Origin: Stenomitos rutilans HA7619-LM2 | Lineage (GTDB): Bacteria > Cyanobacteriota > Cyanobacteriia > Leptolyngbyales > Leptolyngbyaceae | Reading direction: 5' to 3' | Assembly: GCA_019358945.1 (NCBI GenBank) | Contig: JAHHIE010000043.1 | Coordinates: forward strand, 1 to 57,581 | DNA: 57,581 bases | Part shown: positions 35,107 through 42,209 of the stretch, in pieces | Numbering within the stretch: the stretch's first letter is position 1 | Layout of the letters: every line of letters starts with the position of its first letter | Translations under genes and position numbers: made by a program | The notes under the pieces: generated by a model | The model's input: only the letters and a program-made list of their open reading frames with translations | Databases searched by the model: none | What the model was told of the DNA's origin: nothing

Positions 35107-35337
35107 ATGTCTCACTACTACACTCTTGTCCCCCTAAAGCTTGACCAACCAACGCCGGAAAACGTAGGGATTAAGCTCAGTCGTCAAATTCGTAACGGTC
35201 TTTTGTTTTGTGAGGATCACCCTCAATGTGGTTGCTGGACTCCGAACGAGTGCACCAAAACGAAATCTTTGCAGCAACTTCCCTGTGTCTACTACCGAAT
35301 TGGTGAATGTCTCGAACTATGTGATGGGTGCAAATAG
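35107..35337 (+). CDS. Small Cys-rich element protein
   Basis: 76 residues with seven Cys in the second half: FCEDHPQCGCWTPNEC, LPCVYYRIGEC, LCDGCK. The spacing suggests a small metal-binding or disulfide-bonded domain, zinc being most likely. No known family recognised. The next gene's ATG directly follows its TAG, so the two are coupled. Confidence 0.6.
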   Translation: MSHYYTLVPLKLDQPTPENVGIKLSRQIRNGLLFCEDHPQCGCWTPNECTKTKSLQQLPCVYYRIGECLELCDGCK

Positions 35338-35700
35338 ATGGTTAATCAGCGTTCCAAAGGATTCGTAATCGTTCTAGACGAATGGTTTTCCATTCCTTTA
35401 GAGATTCATACCAGCGAGATAGAAAGCTCCCTTGCAGAGTTCCTAGACGACTTTTTTAGCATCCCTAACCTCTACTTCCCCACTGCAAGGCTTTACCTAT
35501 CTCGTAATCCACCGCTAACAAGTGGTTATCCAAAAAACTGGGAAGTAACTAACCAGCGTATCGACTGTTATCTCAACTTAGTAAGGAGCAATCAACATGA
35601 GCAAGGTTACGAAGAAGGTGACAACGGGATTTCGGCTAGGTGGTTTTCTCGCCTCCTTATTTCTAAAGGGAAAGGACAGGGAGAAAGCTCTAGAGATTAG
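35338..35700 (+). CDS. Unrecognised element protein, coupled to the Cys-rich gene
   Basis: 120 residues starting immediately after the previous stop. The sequence has GFVIVLDEWFSIPLEIHTSE and PTARLYLSRNPPLT and a basic tail. No family recognised. The C-terminal 100 bases overlap another small gene that begins at 35597 in a different frame. Confidence 0.55.
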   Translation: MVNQRSKGFVIVLDEWFSIPLEIHTSEIESSLAEFLDDFFSIPNLYFPTARLYLSRNPPLTSGYPKNWEVTNQRIDCYLNLVRSNQHEQGYEEGDNGISARWFSRLLISKGKGQGESSRD

Positions 35701-35758
35701 TTCTACCGTCGCTGATGGTGTGGATGAGCTAGCTGAAGGAGGTGAACCACAGGAGTAG
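35597..35758 (+). CDS. Overlapping small element protein (53 residues)
   Basis: AAGGAG seven bases before the ATG at 35597, and a frame open to TAG 35756-35758: MSKVTKKVTTGFRLGGFLAS then LFLKGKDREKALEIS and an acidic end. A basic amphipathic N-terminus is followed by a helix. It overlaps the end of the previous gene in another frame, common in compact phage-like genomes. Its stop precedes two dyads by less than 10 and 35 bases. Confidence 0.5.
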   Translation: MSKVTKKVTTGFRLGGFLASLFLKGKDREKALEISSTVADGVDELAEGGEPQE

Positions 35759-35766
35759 GTTGTATT

Positions 35767-35791
35767 AGCTGAGGAGGTAACTAACTCAGCT
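35767..35791. promoter_or_regulatory. Element dyad, site 6
   Basis: Perfect arms AGCTGAG and CTCAGCT flank an 11-base centre containing GTAACTAA. It directly abuts site 7. Confidence 0.55.
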
Positions 35792-35815
35792 AATTAGTAA
35801 TTCAAATAACTAATT
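35792..35815. promoter_or_regulatory. Element dyad, site 7
   Basis: Perfect arms AATTAGT and ACTAATT with a ten-base centre; it ends 16 bases before the ATG of the KfrA-like gene. Confidence 0.55.
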
Positions 35816-35831
35816 CTTGTAAGGACACACA

Positions 35832-36197
35832 ATGAACGACACAAAATTGACCCCAATCAATCGTGAGGAAGTCTTCAAAACTGCTTCACGGTATCTTGAA
35901 GCAAACAGTAAAGTTCCCTCGCTACCATCGATAAGGAGTGAGTTTGAAACCCCTACAAGCCCTAGCATTGCTGTCTACCTGCGTGAGTGGAAGGAAGCTC
36001 ATGCGGATGACATTGCTAACTGCATGGATACCAAGCAATCCTGGAGAGCCAAGGCGACACGGCTAGAGCAGCATTGCCTAGAGGTTTCAAAGAGTCTCAA
36101 GGATATTGCAAACGAGTTAGCTGATTTGAATGATTGGCTAGCAACAAACCATCCTGGAATTCACCAAGAATACTTAGATTACGGTAAAGCTTCATGA
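35832..36197 (+). CDS. KfrA_N-like DNA-binding protein
   Basis: 121 residues. The first 50 read EEVFKTASRYLEANSKVPSL and IRSEFETPTSPSIAVYLREW, close in pattern to the N-terminal domain of plasmid KfrA proteins (helix-turn-helix ending in S-x-x-x-x-xL-xxW). A helical, probably coiled-coil segment follows at about 70-115. KfrA proteins bind DNA and help stable plasmid inheritance or act as autoregulators. Two dyads lie immediately upstream, so this protein is also a candidate for their binding factor. Its stop overlaps the next ATG (ATGA). Confidence 0.65.
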   Translation: MNDTKLTPINREEVFKTASRYLEANSKVPSLPSIRSEFETPTSPSIAVYLREWKEAHADDIANCMDTKQSWRAKATRLEQHCLEVSKSLKDIANELADLNDWLATNHPGIHQEYLDYGKAS

Positions 36198-36541
36198 CGA
36201 CAATTCAATCGCAATCCGATGAGCAAACCCCTGTTCATTGGAAGGAAACTTTTCACTTGCAAGGGAATCCCTATTTGCTTAAACCTCGTGTAGAAATGCT
36301 GCATCCAGGAGGTACAAAGATTTTCAAAAAGTTTGTACCTCCTGGGAGAGGAGGAGTTGCTACTAAAAAAGTGACTTACACCTACGTCACCTACGACCGC
36401 TCTTACGTTGCCCACTACATCTACGAGACAGTCATCAAACTGTTTCCCCGCATTCCCTACAACGAATTGCAGAAGCTTATTTCTGAAGCAATTCAAATCA
36501 AGAAAGAAAAGGATAAGGAATGGAATGAAAAAAACCGCTAG
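36194..36541 (+). CDS. Unrecognised element protein
   Basis: 115 residues, coupled to the KfrA-like gene by a four-base overlap. Contains WKETFHLQGNPYLLKPRVEM and VTYTYVTYDRSYVAHYIYET and a basic, helical end. No family recognised. It overlaps the start of the nuclease gene by 17 bases. Confidence 0.6.
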   Translation: MTTIQSQSDEQTPVHWKETFHLQGNPYLLKPRVEMLHPGGTKIFKKFVPPGRGGVATKKVTYTYVTYDRSYVAHYIYETVIKLFPRIPYNELQKLISEAIQIKKEKDKEWNEKNR

Positions 36542-36956
36542 AACCTATGACGGTAGGGTGAGGAAACCCGTTAAAGAACTGGTGGAGGGGATTCAGTTTG
36601 ACAGTCAGTTTGAGGCACAGGTTTACAGGCATTTAAGAATGCTCTTCCCTAAAGAACAAATTACCTGTCATGAAGCTGTGCCCATCCTTCCTGAAACTCC
36701 CTACTTCAAGGGTAGAGACTGGAAGTGTGACTTCAAAGTAACCCTCCCTAATCGTTGGCAACCCATCTATGTAGAGGCGAAAGGGGTTAATACTGCTGAG
36801 TTCAAACTGCTACTTCAAACACTTGGTTACACCAACGCTAGTGTCATTCAAAACCTACTCGTGGTTCACTCCGAAATCGGCATCAAACTAGGAAAAACGA
36901 TTCAGACCGTGAACATCCACCACATGTACCAATACCTGTTGCGCTTTAAGCAGTAG
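36525..36956 (+). CDS. PD-(D/E)XK nuclease, DUF1064-like
   Basis: The ATG at 36525 with AAGGA upstream gives 143 residues. The restriction-like core is visible: Glu in FDSQFEAQVYRHL (about 28), Asp in WKCDFKVTL (about 68) and the E-x-K pair in IYVEAKG (about 84). The order and spacing fit the DUF1064 / phage-type endonucleases proposed to resolve branched DNA, and TnsA-like enzymes are a more distant alternative. It belongs to a run of overlapping genes, so it is probably part of a replication or processing operon. Confidence 0.75.
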   Translation: MKKTARTYDGRVRKPVKELVEGIQFDSQFEAQVYRHLRMLFPKEQITCHEAVPILPETPYFKGRDWKCDFKVTLPNRWQPIYVEAKGVNTAEFKLLLQTLGYTNASVIQNLLVVHSEIGIKLGKTIQTVNIHHMYQYLLRFKQ

Positions 36957-37015
36957 GTTAGCGTTAACGTCAATTTGTCTACTTTCTACATCAACAAACA
37001 CAAGAGGATTAACCG

Positions 37016-37732
37016 ATGGCTACTAAGTACAATGCCCCCAAAAGTGACTACAACAAAGATGAGCATTTTGCTTCATTGAGCATCGATGAAACGCTGAAGA
37101 TTACGCTGCGTGAGGCAGTTGCTAAGGATACATCTGACAAGGTAATTACCGTTTACGGCTACGCTGAGACAGGGGCGACGGGTATCGAAAAAATGGGTGA
37201 CACGTCCTTCAAGTTCACTGAACAACTGGTTAAGTTCAGCATTCCTAAAACTTCCTACACCACAGAGTACAACGGCAAGAAAAAGGAGTACCAGCAATCA
37301 CCGGGGATGAAGGGAGCGATTCATTTCATCACCCAACATGGATTCGATAAACCTTTTTCAGCCATGTTCGACTTTGGAATGGCGCTACCGTTGGTTGAGT
37401 CTTTAATCAGCGGCATTAACCCTTCAGGAACACCCTTAACTGAAGTAGAACGCAACATCTATGAAACAAACTTTCTCTATCTGAAACCGTTGGAGAAGCT
37501 GGAAAAGTTAGAGGGAATCGAGATTAAGGATGCTAACGGTAAAGGTGGTTACGGACGTGGTGGTGGAGGACAGAAGGAATCTGAGAAGTTGGCTGATAGA
37601 CTGGCGTTTATCAAAGCCCAGATGTTACCTGATTCAGAACTCGCTGTAATTCTTGCGTCTTACCATGTTGAGGGATTTGATAAGGCACAGCAAGCCGTCA
37701 TTGAGGATTTACTCTCTAACCTCTTTAACTAA
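37016..37732 (+). CDS. Unrecognised element protein with Gly-rich linker
   Basis: 238 residues. A beta-rich N-terminal half (residues about 15-125; VITVYGYAETGATGIEKMGD, GAIHFITQHGFDKPFSAMFD), a Gly-rich linker at about 180-190 (GKGGYGRGGGG) and a helical C-terminus. A domain plus Gly-rich linker plus tail is reminiscent of single-strand DNA-binding proteins, and its position between nuclease and ATPase would fit, but no clear OB-fold match can be claimed. Confidence 0.6.
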   Translation: MATKYNAPKSDYNKDEHFASLSIDETLKITLREAVAKDTSDKVITVYGYAETGATGIEKMGDTSFKFTEQLVKFSIPKTSYTTEYNGKKKEYQQSPGMKGAIHFITQHGFDKPFSAMFDFGMALPLVESLISGINPSGTPLTEVERNIYETNFLYLKPLEKLEKLEGIEIKDANGKGGYGRGGGGQKESEKLADRLAFIKAQMLPDSELAVILASYHVEGFDKAQQAVIEDLLSNLFN

Positions 37733-37747
37733 CTCTTACCGGGGAAA

Positions 37748-37773
37748 ATGGCACTTAAATGTGACACTTTCCC
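37748..37773 (+). repeat. Repeated TGRCACTT box, copy 1
   Basis: TGGCACTTAAATGTGACACT followed by TTCCC. A copy that differs by transitions only lies at 44416-44440, likewise at the junction to the next gene. Confidence 0.4.
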
Positions 37774-37805
37774 TTTCTTGTCTTTACCTACCGTTAGGAG
37801 AAACA

Positions 37806-39146
37806 ATGCCCTATCAGAATATTCCTGATGATGTAGACGGCACCGCTCAGGATGAAACACTCAACATTCCTCAATACTTAAAGGAAGCGCTAGACCAGCA
37901 AAAGGAAAGACCCACTACAGACGGTAAGCGAGACTTTCGCGCCTTCAGGGTAGACAGTAAACAAAGCTGGGAGGAAGTAGCGGGAGAAGGTACACTTGCT
38001 CAAAAGGTTGCCAACCTGGTTAAAGCCTCTATTTTGTTACCTAGACAGCGCTTTCAACTACCCCTTGCTACTGCTTACCTCCTTCTACCGTCTGCTATCT
38101 GCAACAGAGTGCCCATCCTCTTTTCACAGGGTGGTAGTGGTTCAGGAAAGTCTACACTGGGCTTTCTTTCCTGTGCGATTCACGCTCAAGCAAGTATCAG
38201 CAGTGGTTCTACTTTCGCCTCGATTCGCAATATCATCTCAACTGCTAGACGCTGGGATTTAACCCTTGATGTGGACTATTCAGGGAATGAGAAGAACACC
38301 GCACTGGTGTGGGAGGACATCAAGCCTGAAGACATCAGCGGAGCAGATAACCATATCTTCTCTTTGCTTAAAAACGGCTGCGAAAGAACAGGAACGATAA
38401 CCGTTGCTGAGATTGGAGGTACAAACCTTGTCTTCAAAATCTTCTCGCCTAAACTCATTTCTTCTATTCACCCTATCTACGCTCGTATCGAGTTCAATGA
38501 GTTAGTTAGACGCATGCTGGTGATTCAGCACAAACCAGCTAACAAATGGATGGCTGAGGACTTTGATGATGACAATCGAAACAGTTCACCCGATGACCTC
38601 GTAGACCTTGCCGATATTGAATGGGATGGACTGCGGAGAGAGTTTAGGGATTACTGGGAAGATGAGGAAAACCTTCAGCGATGGGTAGAAACCTCTCAGT
38701 CTCTTAGTAAAGTGCGTAATCACGGTATGTCAGCACCGCTCTACAAAATGAGTCGTGACCTTATTTGCTGCGGTGTAGTAACCGGGGTGTGGACTAGTAA
38801 GGCTGAAGCAATCAGACACTTAGCAGACTACTGGAACTGGCATCGCGATAATGTGGAGTCCCAATCTACCGCAACTCAGAAAGCGCTGAAACGATTCATT
38901 GAAGGGAAGACAGCCCAAACAGTAGAAACTAATAGAGCGTTAGTCGGTACGGCTGCAGAATGGATGATGAAACCGTTGGAGATTGACCCTAGTGAACTGA
39001 AACAGCACTGCGAAGCATTGTTTAAGCAGGGAGAATTAGACACTAACGTAGGGGTGAATGACGTTAACCGGGCGATGAATCATTTGGGATGGGTGCTTAA
39101 ACCTAACTCTGACCATAGAAACACTTGGCAGTTAGCGAATGGTTAG
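37806..39146 (+). CDS. P-loop ATPase of the phage/plasmid replication helicase type
   Basis: The ATG at 37806 has GGAG upstream; 446 residues. Walker A is GGSGSGKSTL (about 110-119); ALVWEDI (about 167) may be Walker B with Asp/Glu; SLLKNGCERTG and KIFSPKLISSI resemble the later motifs of the primase-associated, DUF3631-like or SF3-like ATPases, where GxxR-type and F-x-P-K stretches follow. No primase domain is attached. I infer a replicative helicase or helicase-loader of the element. A packaging ATPase is a less likely alternative because motif order fits replication ATPases better. Confidence 0.7.
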   Translation: MPYQNIPDDVDGTAQDETLNIPQYLKEALDQQKERPTTDGKRDFRAFRVDSKQSWEEVAGEGTLAQKVANLVKASILLPRQRFQLPLATAYLLLPSAICNRVPILFSQGGSGSGKSTLGFLSCAIHAQASISSGSTFASIRNIISTARRWDLTLDVDYSGNEKNTALVWEDIKPEDISGADNHIFSLLKNGCERTGTITVAEIGGTNLVFKIFSPKLISSIHPIYARIEFNELVRRMLVIQHKPANKWMAEDFDDDNRNSSPDDLVDLADIEWDGLRREFRDYWEDEENLQRWVETSQSLSKVRNHGMSAPLYKMSRDLICCGVVTGVWTSKAEAIRHLADYWNWHRDNVESQSTATQKALKRFIEGKTAQTVETNRALVGTAAEWMMKPLEIDPSELKQHCEALFKQGELDTNVGVNDVNRAMNHLGWVLKPNSDHRNTWQLANG

Positions 39147-39154
39147 TTTTGCAA

Positions 39155-39178
39155 ATAACTAATTTAATTTACTAATTG
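39155..39178. promoter_or_regulatory. Element dyad, site 8 (downstream of the ATPase)
   Basis: AACTAATTTAATTTACTAAT has AACTAATT-type half-sites in direct rather than inverted order. It lies between the ATPase stop and a terminator, so its role is unclear. Confidence 0.3.
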
Positions 39179-39189
39179 TTTCAACAACA

Positions 39190-39228
39190 AACCCTCTTAC
39201 CTTTTACAGTAGGAGGGTTCTTTTTTTG
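39190..39228 (+). terminator. Rho-independent terminator after the ATPase gene
   Basis: AACCCTC pairs with GAGGGTT over a 16-base loop and is followed by a run of seven T. It separates the plus-strand gene block from the convergent minus-strand cassette. Confidence 0.75.
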
Positions 39229-39236
39229 GGAAGGAG

Positions 39237-39446
39237 CTACTTTGAAGGGCGAGACTGCATCTCTTGAACACGCTTAGAGGTTTCAATTTGCGTCTCCCTT
39301 ATGGTTACGACTTGATACTTGATAACGTTCAAGTCAGAACGTAAATCGGTATAGACGCCTATCAAGGTTCCTCCAAAAGCTAATACGGTAATGATGCATC
39401 CTATTAAGCCTATTGTGTTGATGTTTTGTTGTTGCATTGCTTCCAT
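39237..39446 (-). CDS. Small membrane protein with coiled coil
   Basis: 69 residues: a short polar start, one membrane segment (about 12-32, IGLIGCIITVLAFGGTLIG) and a helical tail with heptad-like hydrophobics. The layout is like XhlA-type phage proteins that accompany holins. It is the last gene of the four-gene minus-strand cassette. A lysis-associated or spike-anchoring role is possible but not shown. Confidence 0.55.
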   Translation of the reverse strand: MEAMQQQNINTIGLIGCIITVLAFGGTLIGVYTDLRSDLNVIKYQVVTIRETQIETSKRVQEMQSRPSK

Positions 39447-39482
39447 CCTAACTATGTCATGAACTCACTTTAACTCACACCC

Positions 39483-40517
39483 TTACCTTGTCCAGTGATA
39501 CTTAAGGTACCCATTAAAGGAGATTGTCGCAGCACTAGACATCTTTGTTAGAGCAAGTCTCCAATGCCCTAAGTTAGTGTTAGCAACTCCTGGATTAAGA
39601 TTCGTTGTTAACGCTTTCCAGTTCGTCGTGGCTGTCTTGTTTAGGTCGGTTAAAGAAACAATTGAAGTCTCTACATTTGTCTCTGAACCCTGCCTAAAAA
39701 CCTGTGCTCTCCAGTAGTTTGCAGTCGTAGCGCTAGGGTACTGGTAGTTCAGAACAAACTGAGTCACCAACAAGTCAAACGGCATTGACGTATCAGGTAC
39801 AGCAAAAGCACTACCAGTCGCAGAGAGAGAGCCAGAACTGACAAAGGGTGCCAGTTGATAGCGGAGGGACTTCCAACCACTAGCCTGTTTCACCCAGTCC
39901 ATAAGAACGTTCTCGTTAGCGTCTATCTGCCTCCACTTGCTGTTAGTTGGAGCGTTAGAAGGTTCATTTATGCCGTAGTAGTTGATAACGCTGAAATCAG
40001 TTTCCTTGATGTAGTTGTTATCGCTACGGCTAACGCTAATTGCCTCCTCTCTATACTGTTCAAGTAAGTCGGTAATTTCTTCATTGTCGTACCTGTCAGG
40101 ATAGGGAGGAATGTCAGCTATCAACGCTTGCACTTCAGCTTTGGTGTAGTACTGTTGCAGGTCAATCACTTCTCCCCCCTCCTGAACTTGAATGGTGTAT
40201 TCTGAACCTCCCTTAACGTAAATTTCGACAGCGTTACATTCGTCGGATGGAGGGAATAAATGAGTATCTGCAAAGTCGATTGTGTGTTCATCACCTGTGA
40301 TCGCTCCTGTTATATCCCTCCATCTCACTAGCGCCAACGCTGGATATTTAGCGCTGATGGGTTGAATTAGTACCCCGTTAACGACATCAGTAATTCCTTG
40401 CGCTGGTAGCACCCTTTGCTTGGCAGGAACACGACTAAAAGTGATTCTAATTCCAGCGATAGCGAGTGAGGTTTTTAACCCTAACGACCGGGTTCGATTC
40501 TCTAAAGTGAAACTCAT
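39483..40517 (-). CDS. Tail-fibre-like or receptor-binding protein
   Basis: 344 residues, GGAGG before the ATG. An N-terminal domain (about 1-120) is followed by LQQYYTKAEVQALIADIPPY, a motif common in phage tail-fibre and spike proteins at the transition to coiled coil, and a beta-rich C-terminal domain (about 170-344) rich in Thr, Ser and Asn. No catalytic motif. It is the strongest hint that the element makes a particle or surface structure. The N-terminal domain could dock to a structural partner encoded next to it. Confidence 0.6.
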   Translation of the reverse strand: MSFTLENRTRSLGLKTSLAIAGIRITFSRVPAKQRVLPAQGITDVVNGVLIQPISAKYPALALVRWRDITGAITGDEHTIDFADTHLFPPSDECNAVEIYVKGGSEYTIQVQEGGEVIDLQQYYTKAEVQALIADIPPYPDRYDNEEITDLLEQYREEAISVSRSDNNYIKETDFSVINYYGINEPSNAPTNSKWRQIDANENVLMDWVKQASGWKSLRYQLAPFVSSGSLSATGSAFAVPDTSMPFDLLVTQFVLNYQYPSATTANYWRAQVFRQGSETNVETSIVSLTDLNKTATTNWKALTTNLNPGVANTNLGHWRLALTKMSSAATISFNGYLKYHWTR

Positions 40518-40606
40518 CTATAAACCTCCTGAAAGAAACTCCCCGCTCTAATCAATGAAATAAATCAATGATTAAAACAGGGAGTCTAGCCTTAACCATG
40601 TAAAAC

Positions 40607-41035
40607 TTAACCAACAGTGTAGGAACGTCCACCTTTGATTTTGAACGTCTTGGCTTTACCACCCGTTTTCAAGAACTGCTTGATTTCTGGAACCGTAGCA
40701 TTCGTAGGAACTTGAACCGAGTAGGTTCTAATTCCCTTTTTGGGTGTCTTTTGCAGCAACGGGTCAGTCACGATGATAGTTTTCCCGTTCTTTGAACCGA
40801 AGACATTGGTTTTTTTGCCATCTTCATCACCGTTAACATCGTCTGTACCAGCGACAGGAGTTTTTAGATTTAATGCTTCTGCAACTGCTGCACGGCAAGT
40901 AGCGATGAGGTTGACATTTTTAAGAACCGATCCGCCTTCGGGTTTGGCAACCTTTTTAGGAAACTTTCCGAAGAAGACTTGAACTCGTTTGTTGTTGGGT
41001 GCTACTTCTGCACCCGGTGCTTTATCTTGTGGCAT
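40607..41035 (-). CDS. Unrecognised small beta-rich protein of the minus-strand cassette
   Basis: 142 residues with GGAGG before the ATG. Basic and polar: VQVFFGKFPKKVAKPEGGSV, NVNLIATCRAAVAEALN, TYSVQVPTNATVP. Small positively charged proteins in a phage structural block are often minor structural or DNA-associated components. No family recognised. Confidence 0.55.
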   Translation of the reverse strand: MPQDKAPGAEVAPNNKRVQVFFGKFPKKVAKPEGGSVLKNVNLIATCRAAVAEALNLKTPVAGTDDVNGDEDGKKTNVFGSKNGKTIIVTDPLLQKTPKKGIRTYSVQVPTNATVPEIKQFLKTGGKAKTFKIKGGRSYTVG

Positions 41036-41075
41036 TGTTCTTTACCTAATAAGTGAACCTCCTGAATGAATTGAA

Positions 41076-41555
41076 TTAGGCGACGTAATTACTGGTAGTC
41101 ACAGTAATTGAACCATCGGTAGCTACTGAGTAGGCGATTGGAATGATAGAGCTGAAGGTAGCGCCACTTTCGCTAATGCTGTAGGTCGTACCAGCACCAG
41201 CGGGTAAAGGTTGGTTGTTAGCAATTTTGACCGATTCAGCAGCGTCCAAGCGAACCACGGCAGCGAACAGAGTTTCAGCGGCGTTATCAACCGTCACGTC
41301 AGAAAGAACCGTATCGGTGAGAACTGGGTCAACCAACGGGGTGTAGTCAGAAACCAAGGCAGAGATACCAGCGGTGCCAGCAACTACAGCGTTAACCACA
41401 GGAAGAGTACCCGTAATCGTGCAGAGTGAGTCACCATACTGAATCGAAATGTTGTTCTGAGCAGGAGTTAGAGCCAATTCAGCGGAGCGTAGACGTTGAG
41501 CCGCTTCAAGAACGAAAGCAGGTAAATTGTCGGACACGTAAGATACGTTAGCCAC
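41076..41555 (-). CDS. Unrecognised structural-like protein, first in the minus-strand cassette
   Basis: 159 residues. Ala, Thr, Ser and Val dominate; NISIQYGDSLCTITGTLPVV and AIAYSVATDGSITVT-like strands (IAYSVATDGSITVTTSNYV) suggest an all-beta C-terminal half, with a helical N-terminus (FVLEAAQRLRSAELALTP). The size and composition would fit a capsid, tube or coat protein, but I cannot assign a fold. As first gene it may be the most strongly expressed of the cassette. Confidence 0.55.
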   Translation of the reverse strand: MANVSYVSDNLPAFVLEAAQRLRSAELALTPAQNNISIQYGDSLCTITGTLPVVNAVVAGTAGISALVSDYTPLVDPVLTDTVLSDVTVDNAAETLFAAVVRLDAAESVKIANNQPLPAGAGTTYSISESGATFSSIIPIAYSVATDGSITVTTSNYVA

Positions 41556-41848
41556 GATGAAAAATCCTTATGCGAATGGAGTAAAGATTGTCTTTTACCT
41601 AACGGTATGAGACTAGGTTTAACGCTCTTTCTCAAAAGCGTCAACAGTGGTACTTTTAGCCCGTTATGCAAAGTTCCAAAGCTTGGGTCAGAATTTTTCG
41701 CAGTTCGTGTTATAACCTAAATTTAGAGGCGAAACTTTATCAAATCTTCACACTCTCAGTTCATTATGTTAGGGGAGTTAATGGGTTTGATAATCGCTTT
41801 CTTCAAACGCATAATGCACAACTACAGACACATAAAGGGACTAAAAAA

Positions 41849-42148
41849 ATGGTTGCTAAAGTTGCTCAACCTTCTAACATTGTCAGACAAGAACAAGCCG
41901 TCATGCACGCGATTATGGCGCTTGATTACTCCGCTCCTACTCAGAACATCTTGGAACGTTCTAACCTCGTAAGTTTTAACGTTGAGTGGCAGATTATCAA
42001 AACTCCAGATGGTACAGAAGCGTTTGTGGGGCGTGTTGTTTTACCGCTCGACAACATCAGTCAATTACCAGCAGCTTCTAAACCCTGGCTGCAAGCGCAA
42101 GACCTTCCACAGGGTGCCAACATTAGTGCTTACTTTGGTTCTAACTAG
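41849..42148 (+). CDS. Unrecognised small element protein
   Basis: 99 residues from the ATG at 41849, chosen over an upstream in-frame ATG because AAGGGA lies about nine bases before it. The sequence has NIVRQEQAVMHAIMALDYS and VSFNVEWQIIKTPDGTEAF and RVVLPLDNISQLP, with a plausible alpha/beta fold. No family recognised. It is divergent from the minus-strand cassette, with about 290 bases between them that may hold promoters for both. Confidence 0.55.
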   Translation: MVAKVAQPSNIVRQEQAVMHAIMALDYSAPTQNILERSNLVSFNVEWQIIKTPDGTEAFVGRVVLPLDNISQLPAASKPWLQAQDLPQGANISAYFGSN

Positions 42149-42154
42149 GTGATG

Positions 42155-42180
42155 AAATTACTAATTAAAATTAGTAATTT
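42155..42180. promoter_or_regulatory. Element dyad, site 9 (perfect 26-bp palindrome)
   Basis: Arms AAATTACTAATT and AATTAGTAATTT around AA are perfect. It is the longest and most symmetric site and lies 29 bases before the start of the 738-residue gene. Confidence 0.65.
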
Positions 42181-42209
42181 GTAAAACCCAATTAACAGGA
42201 GAAAGAACA

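Noticed and set aside
37748-37773. TGGCAC box as a sigma-54 promoter
   Set aside because: The -12 GC element is missing, and cyanobacteria are not known to have sigma-54.
41766-41972. 68-residue basic frame upstream of and overlapping the gene at 41849
   Set aside because: It has no clear ribosome-binding site and overlaps a better-supported frame.
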